From Acinetobacter kanungonis (GTDB lineage: Bacteria > Pseudomonadota > Gammaproteobacteria > Pseudomonadales > Moraxellaceae): 64,000 nt of DNA. The notes beneath the pieces are model-generated. The model ran no database searches. It worked only from the letters and a program-made list of their open reading frames with translations, and was not told where the DNA came from. Position numbers and translations under genes: made by a program. Below, piece by piece: positions 1-8,235 of the stretch. The number at the start of each line of letters is the position of its first letter. Position 1 is the first letter of the stretch. The stretch lies in the NCBI RefSeq assembly GCF_009939195.1, contig NZ_JAACKC010000002.1:356620-420619 (forward strand), in the 5' to 3' direction.

Positions 1-207
1 CAACACTTTATTGTACAGGCGGCAAAACCAGAACTCACCTGCGGGTAAAATCATGTTAATTTCATTAATAAAATAGCTCACAAAAGGCTGGTCAGGTACC
101 CAGTCTACGGGGGTGTTTTGCCATTCAAATTTCACTTTGCGCGGTTGTATCCGATATTGAATGGAAGAGCCAATTTTTGTTTTTTTCAGTCGTTGTAAGA
201 GTTTCAT
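1..207 (-). CDS. Predicted metal-dependent hydrolase (PF10118-like), 5' part only
   Basis: An open frame starts at an ATG (complement of 205-207) and runs leftward off the window edge for 69 codons with no stop. The translation begins MKLLQRLKKTKIGSS. It contains a W-x-P-D-x-P segment followed by S-x-F-x-N and then L-P-A-G-E-x-x-F near residues 45-62. That pattern is typical of the N-terminus of the predicted metal-dependent hydrolase family PF10118, whose function is poorly known; the putative metal ligands would lie in the missing part. Transcription is leftward, away from the engB terminator, so the gene is probably its own unit. The family call rests on only 69 residues. Confidence 0.6.
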   Translation of the reverse strand, partial: MKLLQRLKKTKIGSSIQYRIQPRKVKFEWQNTPVDWVPDQPFVSYFINEINMILPAGEFWFCRLYNKVL

Positions 208-246
208 TCTACGATCTCAAGCATTTTAACGCATTGAAGGCAGTAT

Positions 247-290
247 GAAAAAAATGTCCCGCAATGTGTTTAGCAATGCGGGACATTTCA
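247..290 (-). terminator. Rho-independent terminator of engB
   Basis: Twelve-base arms at 252-263 and 277-288 are perfectly complementary around a 13-nt loop. Read on the minus strand the hairpin is followed by an uninterrupted T run (complement of 248-254). It lies 40 bp past the engB stop. Confidence 0.85.
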
Positions 291-328
291 ATGTCAATTC
301 ATGATGAATTGATTGGATTTAGCGGAAC

Positions 329-1192
329 TTAATCCTGTTTCGGGGCTTGTTCAGCTAGTTCAGCTGGACTTTCTTCAGCCTCAAAATCAGCACTTTCATC
401 CTCTTCAAGGCTGTCTTCCAGCGATGCATCTTCTTCTGCATCAGGAATGAGTGCCAAATCAAACTGGGTAGATTGTTCAAGGGTAAAGTTCAGACGTCCA
501 CCCATCACACTTGCCAGCTCTTCCAAGCCTTGTTTGTTGAGTGAGGAGAATAATTGAATTGAGAAATCCAGTTTCATTTTCTTCAATTGCTGTTTGACAT
601 CTAAGAGGACTTTATTGGCTGGACCACGGTTCATCTTGTCCGACTTGGTTAATAGCACATGCACGAACAGATTGCGTGAATACGCCCATTCCAGCATCAT
701 CACATCAAAATGTTGCAGTGGATGGCGAATGTCCATCAACAGCACCAAGCCTTGTAGGCTTTTACGATGAATCAGATAGTTTTCCAGTTCTTTCTGCCAC
801 ACAATTTTCATGGCTTCAGGAACAGCCGCGTAGCCATAACCGGGTAAGTCGACCAGACGTTGATCTGGATTGCCCAAACTAAAGAAGTTGATCATTTGGG
901 TGCGACCAGGTTTCTTTGAGGCGCGCGCCAGTTGTTTTTGATTGGTCAGGGCATTAATCGCGCTAGATTTCCCAGCATTGGAGCGTCCAGCAAAGGCAAT
1001 TTCGTAGCCTGTATCTTCTACACAAATGCTGAGCTTGGGTGCGCTCATTAAAAATGCGGCTCTGCGTAGCCAGTTGAGCGCGCGTACAGCATATTCAGTA
1101 ATTGCAGGATCCATCTTTTTTTCATAGCTGATCTTCTGCTTAGGCGCTTGTGCGGCTTTACTGTTTTTTGATTTTCCTCTGCTGTGGTGCAT
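329..1192 (-). CDS. engB: Ribosome biogenesis GTP-binding protein EngB/YihA
   Basis: EngB is an essential TrmE-Era-EngA-like GTPase that helps assemble the 50S subunit. The G motifs are plain: G1 GRSNAGKS (residues 69-76), G2 threonine in GRTQ (96-99), G3 DLPGYG (115-120) and G4 TKSD (182-185). At 287 aa it is longer than the roughly 210 aa of E. coli YihA. The excess is a basic N-terminal stretch of about 27 residues and an acidic Asp/Glu/Ala-rich tail from about residue 240. The start at 1192 is preceded by a modest GAG; a later ATG at 1114 would remove the basic extension, so the N-terminus is uncertain. It is transcribed leftward and ends in its own terminator. Confidence 0.95.
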   Translation of the reverse strand: MHHSRGKSKNSKAAQAPKQKISYEKKMDPAITEYAVRALNWLRRAAFLMSAPKLSICVEDTGYEIAFAGRSNAGKSSAINALTNQKQLARASKKPGRTQMINFFSLGNPDQRLVDLPGYGYAAVPEAMKIVWQKELENYLIHRKSLQGLVLLMDIRHPLQHFDVMMLEWAYSRNLFVHVLLTKSDKMNRGPANKVLLDVKQQLKKMKLDFSIQLFSSLNKQGLEELASVMGGRLNFTLEQSTQFDLALIPDAEEDASLEDSLEEDESADFEAEESPAELAEQAPKQD

Positions 1193-1279
1193 AACTCAAC
1201 TTCATTCACTGGTTTTCAAGTGCCTAGTATAAAGGAAGTCGCTCACGCACGCGAATTTTCCTCTACCGCCTCAAGCATC

Positions 1280-1726
1280 TTAGAGATTGAGCAGTTCAAT
1301 CCCATTTTGAATGGTCTTGCTGTTCTTCGCACTGGAGCGCGCCAGCACTTCACCTAGGGTATATTGATTTAAATGTTGATAAAACTGTTCGAGTGCCTGA
1401 TCTAAAATACTTTTTAAGCCGCAATTGCTTCTGAGTACACAAGGGGGATTGTTGCATTCCACAATCGGATTTTCACCCTGCAAAATGCGAACGGCTTCGC
1501 CCACTTGGAGATGCACGGCTTCAGGGTTTAAACGGATGCCGCCACCTTTACCACGGGTGGTAATTAACCAGTTCTGTTTGCCCATAAAATGCACAATTTT
1601 GACCAAATGGTTTTGTGACACTTTCAGGTCCGCGGCAATTTCCGCAATGGTATAGGCACTGTCCCTCGGTCGTGAAATGTACATCAGAATGCGCAGGGCA
1701 TAATCGGTAAATTTATTTAGCTGCAT
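1280..1726 (-). CDS. nsrR: Rrf2-family nitric-oxide-sensing repressor NsrR
   Basis: NsrR is an iron-sulfur cluster repressor that releases DNA when the cluster reacts with nitric oxide. The protein opens MQLNKFTDYALR, the standard Rrf2 N-terminal winged helix. It carries three cysteines at 91, 96 and 102 (counted from the chosen start), the positions that hold the cluster in E. coli NsrR. I chose the ATG at 1726 because it reproduces that numbering; an ATG four codons upstream (1738) is possible. The gene follows hmp in the same direction, so it probably shares the hmp promoter and represses itself. A perfect 13-bp hairpin lies in the gap between the two genes. Confidence 0.9.
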   Translation of the reverse strand: MQLNKFTDYALRILMYISRPRDSAYTIAEIAADLKVSQNHLVKIVHFMGKQNWLITTRGKGGGIRLNPEAVHLQVGEAVRILQGENPIVECNNPPCVLRSNCGLKSILDQALEQFYQHLNQYTLGEVLARSSAKNSKTIQNGIELLNL

Positions 1727-1757
1727 GATTGTGCTCATCTTTTTTTGAGATGAATAG

Positions 1758-1788
1758 ATAGGGCTAGTCTATCACAGACTAGCCCTAT
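1758..1788 (-). promoter_or_regulatory. Perfect hairpin between hmp and nsrR
   Basis: Thirteen-base arms at 1758-1770 and 1776-1788 are exact reverse complements around a 5-nt loop. No T run follows on either strand, so it is not a normal intrinsic terminator. Its place between the hmp stop and the nsrR start suggests mRNA stabilisation, processing or partial attenuation that lowers nsrR relative to hmp. That role is inference. Confidence 0.5.
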
Positions 1789-1811
1789 TAGGTATGCATG
1801 CGATCGGAAGC

Positions 1812-3020
1812 TTAGATGCGCACGCCACCTGTACCAAATGCTTCACTGTGAATTTGTTCGGGTTTGATGCCACGAGCTACCAAGGCTTGGTGTTGTTCAG
1901 CCATAAATGGCATTGGACCGCAGAGGTAGTAATCGGCATTGGCGGGTAAAACAGCTGCATCCATTGCACCTAAATCTAAACGTCCAGCCACATCATAATC
2001 TTCACCTAAGACATCGCCCTCATGCGGGAACTCATAGGCAGTAAATGTGCTTAAACGTGGATACTTGTCTTTCAATTCATGAATATGCTTTTTCATGGCA
2101 TGTACTTGGCTGCTACGGCAGGCATGAATAAAGCTGACCGGTTGCGGCATGTCCATCGTCACCAACTGATTCAGCATGGCAATCATTGGGGTTAGACCTA
2201 CACCACCACTAATAAACACATTACGTTTACTTGGATCGATCAGGTAGAAGTTTCCTGTCGGTGCCGAAACTTCAACTTCAGCACCTTCTTCCAAACCGTG
2301 TAGGGTAGAAGATACCCAGCCTGCAATTTGCTCACCTTTTTCATCTTCACGTTTCACTGAAATACGTAGATAGTCCGCTTGCGGGCTATTGGAAAGCGTA
2401 TATTGACGAGGCTGTTTGTGTCCTAGCTGTTCGACAAAAACGCGAATCGAAATATATTGACCTGCTTCATATTTTGGTAATTCGCCACCATCAACAGGTG
2501 CCAGATAGAAAGAGGTGATTTCATCGCTTTCAACCACTTTCTTGGCAATTTTGAAATTGCGCCAGCCTAACCAACTACCTTTGGTTTGCTGATGCTGATC
2601 ATAAATTGCTTTTTCGGTGCTAATAAACAGATCAGCCAATTGACCATAAGCTGCAGCCCAAGCCCCAATTAACGGATCTTCCATCGAAATGTTCAGCACT
2701 TCACTGATTGAATGCAGCAGGTTCTCACCTACAATATTGTAGTCAGGCGCTTGAATGTTCAGGCTGACATGCTTATGCGCAATCAGTTCAACCACGGGTA
2801 ATAAAACCGAAGGATCTTCGATGTTTTCAGCATACGCCAGTACCGCACCTGCCAAAGCCTGTGCCTGAGCACCACTGCGTTGATGCCCCATGTTAAATGT
2901 TTCTTTTAAGTTCGGATTGTTACCTAACATGCGGTTATAAAAATAGCCTGTTAATGCAACACCATTTTCACGAAGAACGGGAACGGTGGCTTTTACGAGT
3001 TCAATTTGCTGCGGAGTCAT
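1812..3020 (-). CDS. hmp: Flavohemoprotein, nitric oxide dioxygenase
   Basis: Hmp converts nitric oxide plus O2 to nitrate using NAD(P)H, in the cytoplasm. The order is an N-terminal globin (about residues 1-140, distal tyrosine Y28, proximal histidine H84 in AHKHVS), a FAD-binding ferredoxin-reductase domain with the RQYTLSN motif (about 206-212) and a NAD-binding domain with GGVGLTPM (about 272-279) and YLCGPMPFM near the C-terminus. The 402-aa length fits the family (E. coli 396). The ATG at 3020 gives a full globin. The promoter carries an NsrR operator, and nsrR follows, making a classical NO-induced detoxification operon. Confidence 0.97.
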   Translation of the reverse strand: MTPQQIELVKATVPVLRENGVALTGYFYNRMLGNNPNLKETFNMGHQRSGAQAQALAGAVLAYAENIEDPSVLLPVVELIAHKHVSLNIQAPDYNIVGENLLHSISEVLNISMEDPLIGAWAAAYGQLADLFISTEKAIYDQHQQTKGSWLGWRNFKIAKKVVESDEITSFYLAPVDGGELPKYEAGQYISIRVFVEQLGHKQPRQYTLSNSPQADYLRISVKREDEKGEQIAGWVSSTLHGLEEGAEVEVSAPTGNFYLIDPSKRNVFISGGVGLTPMIAMLNQLVTMDMPQPVSFIHACRSSQVHAMKKHIHELKDKYPRLSTFTAYEFPHEGDVLGEDYDVAGRLDLGAMDAAVLPANADYYLCGPMPFMAEQHQALVARGIKPEQIHSEAFGTGGVRI

Positions 3021-3047
3021 TTTGCGATCTCACTGGCTGTTATTTAT

Positions 3048-3070
3048 AAGATGTATTTAAAATACATATT
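3048..3070. promoter_or_regulatory. NsrR operator upstream of hmp
   Basis: The 23-bp site consists of 11-bp arms AAGATGTATTT and AAATACATATT around a single A, with one mismatch between the arms. It matches the known gammaproteobacterial NsrR consensus (AAGATGYATTT and its complement) very closely. It covers the -10 box of the hmp promoter, so binding should block RNA polymerase. Confidence 0.85.
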
Positions 3071-3087
3071 TAATATTTTATTTGCAA
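3059..3087 (-). promoter_or_regulatory. hmp-nsrR promoter
   Basis: On the minus strand a -35 TTGCAA (3087 to 3082) and a -10 TATTTT (3064 to 3059) are separated by 17 bp. The -10 lies inside the NsrR operator. The start point would be about 35 nt upstream of the hmp ATG. Confidence 0.65.
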
Positions 3088-3159
3088 TCTCTTTTTAACA
3101 CAAAACCCTATTTTTTTTATGGAATAAAATAAATCGGGAGCTTGTGCGAAAAATTGAGA

Positions 3160-3200
3160 GTTAAACTAAAAATTGATACTGCTGCAATTTTTAGTTCAAC
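3160..3200. other. AT-rich inverted repeat between the HerA-like gene and hmp
   Basis: Sixteen-base arms (3160-3175 and 3185-3200) pair with one mismatch around a 9-nt loop. The stem is AT-rich and lacks a clean T run, so it is at best a weak terminator for the HerA-like gene that ends at 3292. The short minus-strand frame over this region (3117-3305) does not look like a protein. Confidence 0.4.
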
Positions 3201-3291
3201 AATGGTTTGGGTTGAAAAAATTATGGTTATTGTGCTGATCTTTAGACGCTTTATTTCAGACCTTGGTGAAATCCTCAGTTGGAGTGGGGCG

Positions 3292-4842
3292 TTATTTCCC
3301 ACCAAATAAGGAGCCTAATAAACCGCGCACAATTTTTTGTCCAGTCGAGCCACCTAAACTACGGGCAGCACTTTTGGCAAAGGTTCCCACAATATCCTGA
3401 GTGAGCTTTTCCCGCTGCTTGGCAGCACGATCCGCTTCTTTTTGTTGTTCACGTGCCAAACGTTCCTGCTCTTTGGCTTGCTGCTTGGCAAGCGCTTCTT
3501 GTTGTTTGGCTTGTTCTTTCGCGCTTGCTTCCGATTCAGTTTGTTGTTGGCGTTCAGCCACTTTTTGTTGTAGCCGCTCATAGGCACTGTCACGGTCAAC
3601 ACTTTGTTCATAGACGCCCGCCACAATGCTCTGCGCCATTAAGTTTTTGCGAGTTTCAAATGAAATCGGGCTAAAGGCTGAGTAGGGCGGCATCACCCAG
3701 CCGCGTTCAACGATTTGTGGTGTGCCTTGTTCATCTAGGCAGCTAATCAGTGCTTCGCCTACACCTAATTCTGTAATGGCTTGTTCGACATCAAAACTAG
3801 GATTCGCACGGAATGTTGCCGCTGCTGTCTTAACGGCTTTCTGGTCTTTCGGGGTAAAAGCTCTTAAGGCATGTTGAACTCGATTACCCAGTTGTCCCAG
3901 CACACTTTCAGGTAAATCTAAAGGATTTTGGGTGACAAAATAAATCCCAACGCCTTTGGAGCGAATCAAGCGAACGACTTGTTCAATTTTCTCTTGTAGG
4001 GCTGCACTGGCATTATCAAACAGTAAATGCGCTTCATCGAAGAAAAACACCAGTTTTGGTTTATCCATATCGCCGACTTCAGGCAATTGTTCAAATAATT
4101 CCGAAAGCATCCACAGCAGGAAAGTGGCGTAGAGTTTGGGGGTGTTCATCAGTTTGTCTGCAGCCAGCAGATTGATATAGCCGCGACCTTCACTATCCGT
4201 TTGAATAAAATCTAGAATATTTAAACTCGGTTCACCAAAGAATTGATCCCCGCCTTGATCGGCAAGCGCCAATAAATTGCGTTGGATAGCGCCTAAACTA
4301 GCAGGGGAGAGATTGCCATATTCGGCCTTAAATTCTGCGGCATGCTCGCTGACATAGCTGAGCATGGCTTTTAAATCTTTAAAGTCGATGAGTAGCAAGC
4401 CTTGATCATCGGCAATACGAAAAACAGCCGATAATACGCCTTCTTGGGTGTCATTGAGATTCAGCATCCGTGCCAATAAGAGTGGGCCAATTTCGGAAAC
4501 TGTACTGCGAATGGGATGTCCTTGTTCGCCAAATAAGTCCCAAAACACGACAGGCGAGGCCGCAAAAGGAATGGCATCAATCCCTAGTGTTTTAAGACGT
4601 TCATCAAATTTAGGGCTACTGCTGCCTGCTTGTGCCAGACTGGAGACATCACCTTTGGCATCGGCTAAAAAAACGGGAACACCAATCCGTGAAAAACTTT
4701 CTGCCAGTACCTTTAAAGTTACTGTTTTTCCCGTGCCTGTTGCACCCGCAATCAGACCATGCCGATTGGCAAATTGAGAATGTAAAACGATCTCTTGTGA
4801 GGTATCTGTAGTTTTTTTGGCAATGACGATTGGTGTACTCAT
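3292..4842 (-). CDS. HerA-like / DUF853 (YjgR-type) ATPase
   Basis: This is a 516-aa P-loop ATPase of the HerA-FtsK group, equivalent to E. coli YjgR (DUF853). The family is thought to form hexameric DNA-translocase-like rings, but its cellular role is unsettled. Walker A GATGTGKT lies at residues 33-40 and Walker B LVFFFDE at 264-270. A long Gln/Glu/Lys/Ala-rich coiled coil spans about 408-480, and the protein ends in a Gly-rich LGSLFGG-type tail. It starts 18 bp after the metC stop and is probably co-transcribed with it. No nuclease partner such as NurA is adjacent, so a HerA-NurA repair pair or a phage-defence role is not supported here. Confidence 0.85.
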   Translation of the reverse strand: MSTPIVIAKKTTDTSQEIVLHSQFANRHGLIAGATGTGKTVTLKVLAESFSRIGVPVFLADAKGDVSSLAQAGSSSPKFDERLKTLGIDAIPFAASPVVFWDLFGEQGHPIRSTVSEIGPLLLARMLNLNDTQEGVLSAVFRIADDQGLLLIDFKDLKAMLSYVSEHAAEFKAEYGNLSPASLGAIQRNLLALADQGGDQFFGEPSLNILDFIQTDSEGRGYINLLAADKLMNTPKLYATFLLWMLSELFEQLPEVGDMDKPKLVFFFDEAHLLFDNASAALQEKIEQVVRLIRSKGVGIYFVTQNPLDLPESVLGQLGNRVQHALRAFTPKDQKAVKTAAATFRANPSFDVEQAITELGVGEALISCLDEQGTPQIVERGWVMPPYSAFSPISFETRKNLMAQSIVAGVYEQSVDRDSAYERLQQKVAERQQQTESEASAKEQAKQQEALAKQQAKEQERLAREQQKEADRAAKQREKLTQDIVGTFAKSAARSLGGSTGQKIVRGLLGSLFGGK

Positions 4843-4860
4843 TTTTCACCTGTTTTAGAA

Positions 4861-6060
4861 TTATTCGAGCTGTTTTAATGCATTTTGAATATCTTGGACT
4901 AAATCGTCAGTATCTTCTAGTCCTATACAAAAGCGCACCAATAAACCTTGTTGTAAATGTGTATGTTGTTGTGAGCGCATATGGTTCAGTTCATACAACA
5001 TCACGAGGCTAACTGGACCGCCCCAGCTAAAGCCGAGCTTGAATAAATTCAGATGGTCACAGAATTTACGGATGGCTTTTAAGTCATATTCGGGTTTGAA
5101 AATCACACTGACCAAGCCTGCGCTTTTGCCTGTTTGGCAAACCTGTTTCCAGTATTCATGTCCCGCCGCATTCGCATCGCTCGGATGTAACACCTGACTA
5201 AATTGTGGTTGCTGTTTTAACCATGTGAGTAGCTTTAAGGCAGATTGTGCTTGTTGTTCATAACGAATCGACATATGTGCCAGACTGCGTTGAATCTGGG
5301 CGGTATCATCACCCGACACAGCAATACCTTGTATGGCATGCATACGGAACAATTGGTGATGCAATTGCTGATCACGCGTGACCACAGAACCCATCAAGAT
5401 GTCACCGCCACCGCTTGGATATTTGGTCAGTGCATGTACGCTGATATCGACCGCCAAATGTTCTGCCGAAAAGTCAAAAGGATTAAAGGCTAAGCCCGCG
5501 CCCCAAGTATTGTCTAACACAGTCAGAATGTGTTGCGCTTGAGCTTTCTTCACCAAACCCACAAGGTCTGGAAATTCCAGCGTCACTGATCCTGCGGCTT
5601 CAAGCCAAAGGAGTTTGGCATGTTCAGATGGTGTGAAACTATTTACGTCTATCGGGTTATAAACGTGAACTTGAATCCCGTAGCGGCGTTCCAGATTACG
5701 CAGATGTTCCATATTTGGACCATAGACATTATCTGGTACCCAGACCTCATCGCCGTGTTTCAGCAATGCTGAATTGACTAAATTAATTGCCGACAGTCCA
5801 CTCGGGGCGAGCAGGCAATATTCGCCACCTTCAATCTGTGCAATCTGATCGGCTAAGGTAAATGTGGTAGGCGTGCCATGTGTCCCGTAACTATAATCAT
5901 AAGGATCGGTCCAGTGGCGATTAAATAGTGCATCGGTGTTTTCAAAGATGATGGTGGATGCACGAAACAGGGGAGGTTGAACGCTGGAAATATACTGAGG
6001 TGCTTTTCTTGGTGCATGAATCAGCGCAGTTTGAGATTTCTTGTTCAAGATGTGACTCAT
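4861..6060 (-). CDS. metC: Cystathionine beta-lyase (PLP-dependent)
   Basis: MetC cleaves cystathionine to homocysteine, pyruvate and ammonia in methionine synthesis. The 399-aa protein has the Cys/Met-metabolism PLP fold. It shows APSGLSAI near 85-92 for phosphate binding, an aspartate in VLDNTWG (about 181-187) and the PLP lysine K213 in HALTKYPSGGGD. The double-glycine GGGDILMG that follows is characteristic of proteobacterial MetC rather than MetB or MetZ. It faces divergently from the amidotransferase gene across about 150 bp and leads into the HerA-like gene. No S-box or other riboswitch is visible upstream. Confidence 0.92.
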   Translation of the reverse strand: MSHILNKKSQTALIHAPRKAPQYISSVQPPLFRASTIIFENTDALFNRHWTDPYDYSYGTHGTPTTFTLADQIAQIEGGEYCLLAPSGLSAINLVNSALLKHGDEVWVPDNVYGPNMEHLRNLERRYGIQVHVYNPIDVNSFTPSEHAKLLWLEAAGSVTLEFPDLVGLVKKAQAQHILTVLDNTWGAGLAFNPFDFSAEHLAVDISVHALTKYPSGGGDILMGSVVTRDQQLHHQLFRMHAIQGIAVSGDDTAQIQRSLAHMSIRYEQQAQSALKLLTWLKQQPQFSQVLHPSDANAAGHEYWKQVCQTGKSAGLVSVIFKPEYDLKAIRKFCDHLNLFKLGFSWGGPVSLVMLYELNHMRSQQHTHLQQGLLVRFCIGLEDTDDLVQDIQNALKQLE

Positions 6061-6208
6061 TTAGAGAGTAAGATGCGCTCTAGATTAAGAGAATCGATGC
6101 AATTTCGCTACCGAATTGGCGAGAACTGTAAAAACACGCAACCTAACTAAAAGTTGGCTTCAATTTTGCTAAATCCTTAAGGAAAGCTACAACAATAGGT
6201 TACAGCGC

Positions 6209-6943
6209 ATGAAGTCGCATTTAAAAGTACATTATTTTCAGCACATTGCTGGTGAAGGGTTCGGTAGTTGTTATGAATTTTTAAAAGCCCATAAAGCTCA
6301 AATTACAGCCACAGAGTTTTTCGCCTTGCCTGTGGATTTGCCTTTGGAAATTGAAGCCTTGCCGCAGGTCGAAGATGTTGATCTGTTGATTATCATGGGT
6401 GGAACCATGAGTGTAAATGATGAAGCCAATTTCCCTTGGCTAAAGATTGAAAAACGTTGGCTTAGACGTTATTTGGCACTGGGTAAACCTGCGATTGGCT
6501 TGTGTTTAGGTGGGCAGTTGATTGCCAATGCTCTAGGTGCAGCGGTCAGTAAAACCAGCATTCAAGAATTAGGGTGGACCACGGTACGTAAAGTCCCGCA
6601 TGTACCACAAGACTGTTTCGAGCTGCCTGAATATTTGAATGTCATGCAATGGCATAGTGAGAGCTTTGAAATTCCAAAAGGCGCAATCCATCTGGCAGAA
6701 AATGATGTCTGTCGCAATCAAATGTATCAAATTGGCAAGAACGTATTGGGCTTTCAGTTTCATCCTGAGATCACGCCTGAAACCTTGAGTCTCTTTTTAG
6801 AAAATGATGATGAGTTTGCCAATTATTCAGGTACTTATGTGCAGACAGAAAAGGAGTTAAAACACACTCCAAAAGCACAGTTTTTGCAGGGCAATCAATT
6901 ACTCAATCAGGCCATCGAATACGTATTGCAGAAAACCGCATAG
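6209..6943 (+). CDS. Class I glutamine amidotransferase-like protein
   Basis: A stand-alone 244-aa GATase1 domain. The nucleophile is C99 in GLCLGGQL, the His-Glu pair is H185 and E187 in FQFHPEI, and an oxyanion-type IIMGGTMSV segment lies near 61-69. The nearest known group is the GMP-synthase-like glutamine amidotransferases (GuaA_1-like), of which many act on small amines or are uncharacterised. No synthetase partner is encoded next to it, so the acceptor substrate cannot be stated. The AGG ahead of the ATG lies about 10 nt upstream. It is probably monocistronic, since the S10 promoter follows its stop. Confidence 0.8.
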   Translation: MKSHLKVHYFQHIAGEGFGSCYEFLKAHKAQITATEFFALPVDLPLEIEALPQVEDVDLLIIMGGTMSVNDEANFPWLKIEKRWLRRYLALGKPAIGLCLGGQLIANALGAAVSKTSIQELGWTTVRKVPHVPQDCFELPEYLNVMQWHSESFEIPKGAIHLAENDVCRNQMYQIGKNVLGFQFHPEITPETLSLFLENDDEFANYSGTYVQTEKELKHTPKAQFLQGNQLLNQAIEYVLQKTA

Positions 6944-7010
6944 CGATTAAATAATAAACAATTGAAAATCATAAAAATATGAAAAAAAGACTAAAAAAAG
7001 TAAATTGGAT

Positions 7011-7039
7011 TTGCTTAAGCGTTAAACAATGGCTATAAT
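7011..7039 (+). promoter_or_regulatory. Promoter of the S10 ribosomal-protein operon
   Basis: TTGCTT (7011-7016) and a perfect TATAAT (7034-7039) are separated by exactly 17 bp, followed by a GC-containing discriminator. Transcription should start near 7046, giving an untranslated leader of about 170 nt before rpsJ. Confidence 0.85.
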
Positions 7040-7045
7040 AAGCGA

Positions 7046-7213
7046 CCCTTTAATGAAAGGGGGTTAACTGCGAAGAAAGTAGTTAACATCGTGACAGTCG
7101 TGGCATCGATCATGACCTTAGTGATATTTCACTGCTCTTGACACTTACCTTATTTAGTGGGGTGAGATGCGTCAAGGGTGATTCTTTATATATTTGGCTT
7201 GGAGTTAACTGGT
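7046..7213 (+). promoter_or_regulatory. Structured 5' leader of the S10 operon
   Basis: The roughly 168-nt leader holds a GTTAACT/AGTTAAC stem-loop at about 7062-7086. A second, two-layer stem follows: outer CTTGAC (7138-7143) pairs with GTCAAG (7171-7176), and inner CTTACC pairs with GGTGAG through one G-U. In E. coli and some relatives L4 binds the S10 leader to repress transcription and translation. I do not recognise the E. coli leader shape here, so this is a candidate Moraxellaceae version. Confidence 0.45.
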
Positions 7214-7525
7214 ATGTCTAACCAGAGAATTCGTATCCGTTTGAAGTCTTTTGATCACCGTTTAATTGATCAATCTGCTCAAGAGATCGTAGAAACAGCA
7301 AAACGTACTGGCGCACAAGTTTGTGGTCCAATCCCGATGCCAACTCGCATCGAACGTTTCAACGTTTTAACATCACCACACGTTAACAAAGATGCGCGTG
7401 ACCAATATGAGATCCGCACTTACAAACGTTTGATCGACATCGTTCAACCTACAGATAAAACTGTTGATGCATTGATGAAGTTAGATCTTGCTGCTGGTGT
7501 TGATGTTCAGATCGCTTTGGGTTAA
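7214..7525 (+). CDS. rpsJ: 30S ribosomal protein S10
   Basis: S10 sits in the 30S head and, bound to NusB, also acts in rRNA transcription antitermination. The protein is 103 aa, the same length as in E. coli, and starts [16 protein letters not shown]. The ATG at 7214 is chosen because GGAG (7201-7204) lies 9 nt ahead and the length matches; the frame is open 12 codons further upstream, but that part is not S10-like. It is the first gene of the S10 operon. A hairpin followed by a T run separates it from rplC. Confidence 0.98.
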
Positions 7526-7531
7526 GGCTTT

Positions 7532-7572
7532 CGGTTAATTAACGCTTTTAAAGTTAATTAGGCCGCTTTTTT
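7532..7572 (+). promoter_or_regulatory. Attenuator-like hairpin between rpsJ and rplC
   Basis: TAATTAAC (7536-7543) pairs perfectly with GTTAATTA (7553-7560), and CGG (7532-7534) can pair with CCG (7563-7565) across a small bulge. The six Ts at 7567-7572 follow directly. The arrangement resembles a weak intrinsic terminator inside the operon and could reduce read-through from rpsJ. The stem is AT-rich, so efficiency is probably partial. Confidence 0.4.
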
Positions 7573-7585
7573 AGAGGTTATGCAC

Positions 7586-8224
7586 ATGGCTATTGGTTTA
7601 GTCGGTCGCAAGTGCGGTATGACCCGTATCTTTACAGATGCTGGTGTTTCTGTACCTGTAACAGTGATTGAGGTTGATCCTAACCGCATCACTCAAATCA
7701 AAACGCTTGAAACTGATGGTTATCAAGCGATTCAAATCACTACTGGTGAACGTCGCGAATCTCGCGTAACTAACGCTCAGAAAGGTCACTTTGCGAAAGC
7801 GGGTGTTGCTGCTGGTCGTCTAGTTCAAGAATTCCGCGCTACAGAAGCTGATCTTGAAGGTCGTGAAGTTGGTGGTGTTCTAACTGTTGATATGTTCACA
7901 GTTGGTCAAATCGTTGACGTTACTGGTACGTCTAAAGGTAAAGGTTTCCAAGGCGGTGTTAAGCGTTGGAACTTCCGTACTCAAGATGCTACTCATGGTA
8001 ACTCGGTTTCTCACCGTGTTTTAGGTTCTACTGGTCAAAACCAGACACCTGGTCGCGTATTCAAAGGCAAAAAAATGGCTGGCCATTTAGGTGCTGAACG
8101 CGTAACTACTCAGGGTCTTGAGATCGTTGCTATTGACGCTGAACGTTCAGTTCTAGTGGTTAAAGGTGCGGTTCCTGGTGCTACTGGTGGTGACGTTACC
8201 GTTCGTCCTACGATTAAGGCCTGA
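7586..8224 (+). CDS. rplC: 50S ribosomal protein L3
   Basis: L3 binds the 3' half of 23S rRNA early in assembly and reaches the peptidyl transferase centre. The protein is 212 aa with the conserved [15 protein letters not shown] loop that in enterics holds the glutamine methylated by PrmB. AGAGG at 7574-7578 sits 7 nt before the ATG at 7586 but only 1 nt from an upstream ATG at 7580, so the second start (MAIGLVG) is preferred. Confidence 0.97.
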   Translation: MAIGLVGRKCGMTRIFTDAGVSVPVTVIEVDPNRITQIKTLETDGYQAIQITTGERRESRVTNAQKGHFAKAGVAAGRLVQEFRATEADLEGREVGGVLTVDMFTVGQIVDVTGTSKGKGFQGGVKRWNFRTQDATHGNSVSHRVLGSTGQNQTPGRVFKGKKMAGHLGAERVTTQGLEIVAIDAERSVLVVKGAVPGATGGDVTVRPTIKA

Positions 8225-8235
8225 GGGGAAATAAC

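Noticed and set aside
3117..3305. A 62-codon minus-strand frame between the HerA-like gene and hmp
   Set aside because: The translation has an odd composition, no ribosome site and overlaps an inverted repeat and the end of the HerA-like gene. It is not supported as a gene.
3292..4842. HerA-like ATPase as part of a HerA-NurA or phage-defence system
   Set aside because: No nuclease, Sir2, DUF4297 or other partner lies nearby. The neighbours are metC and hmp, which are housekeeping genes, and the protein looks like YjgR.
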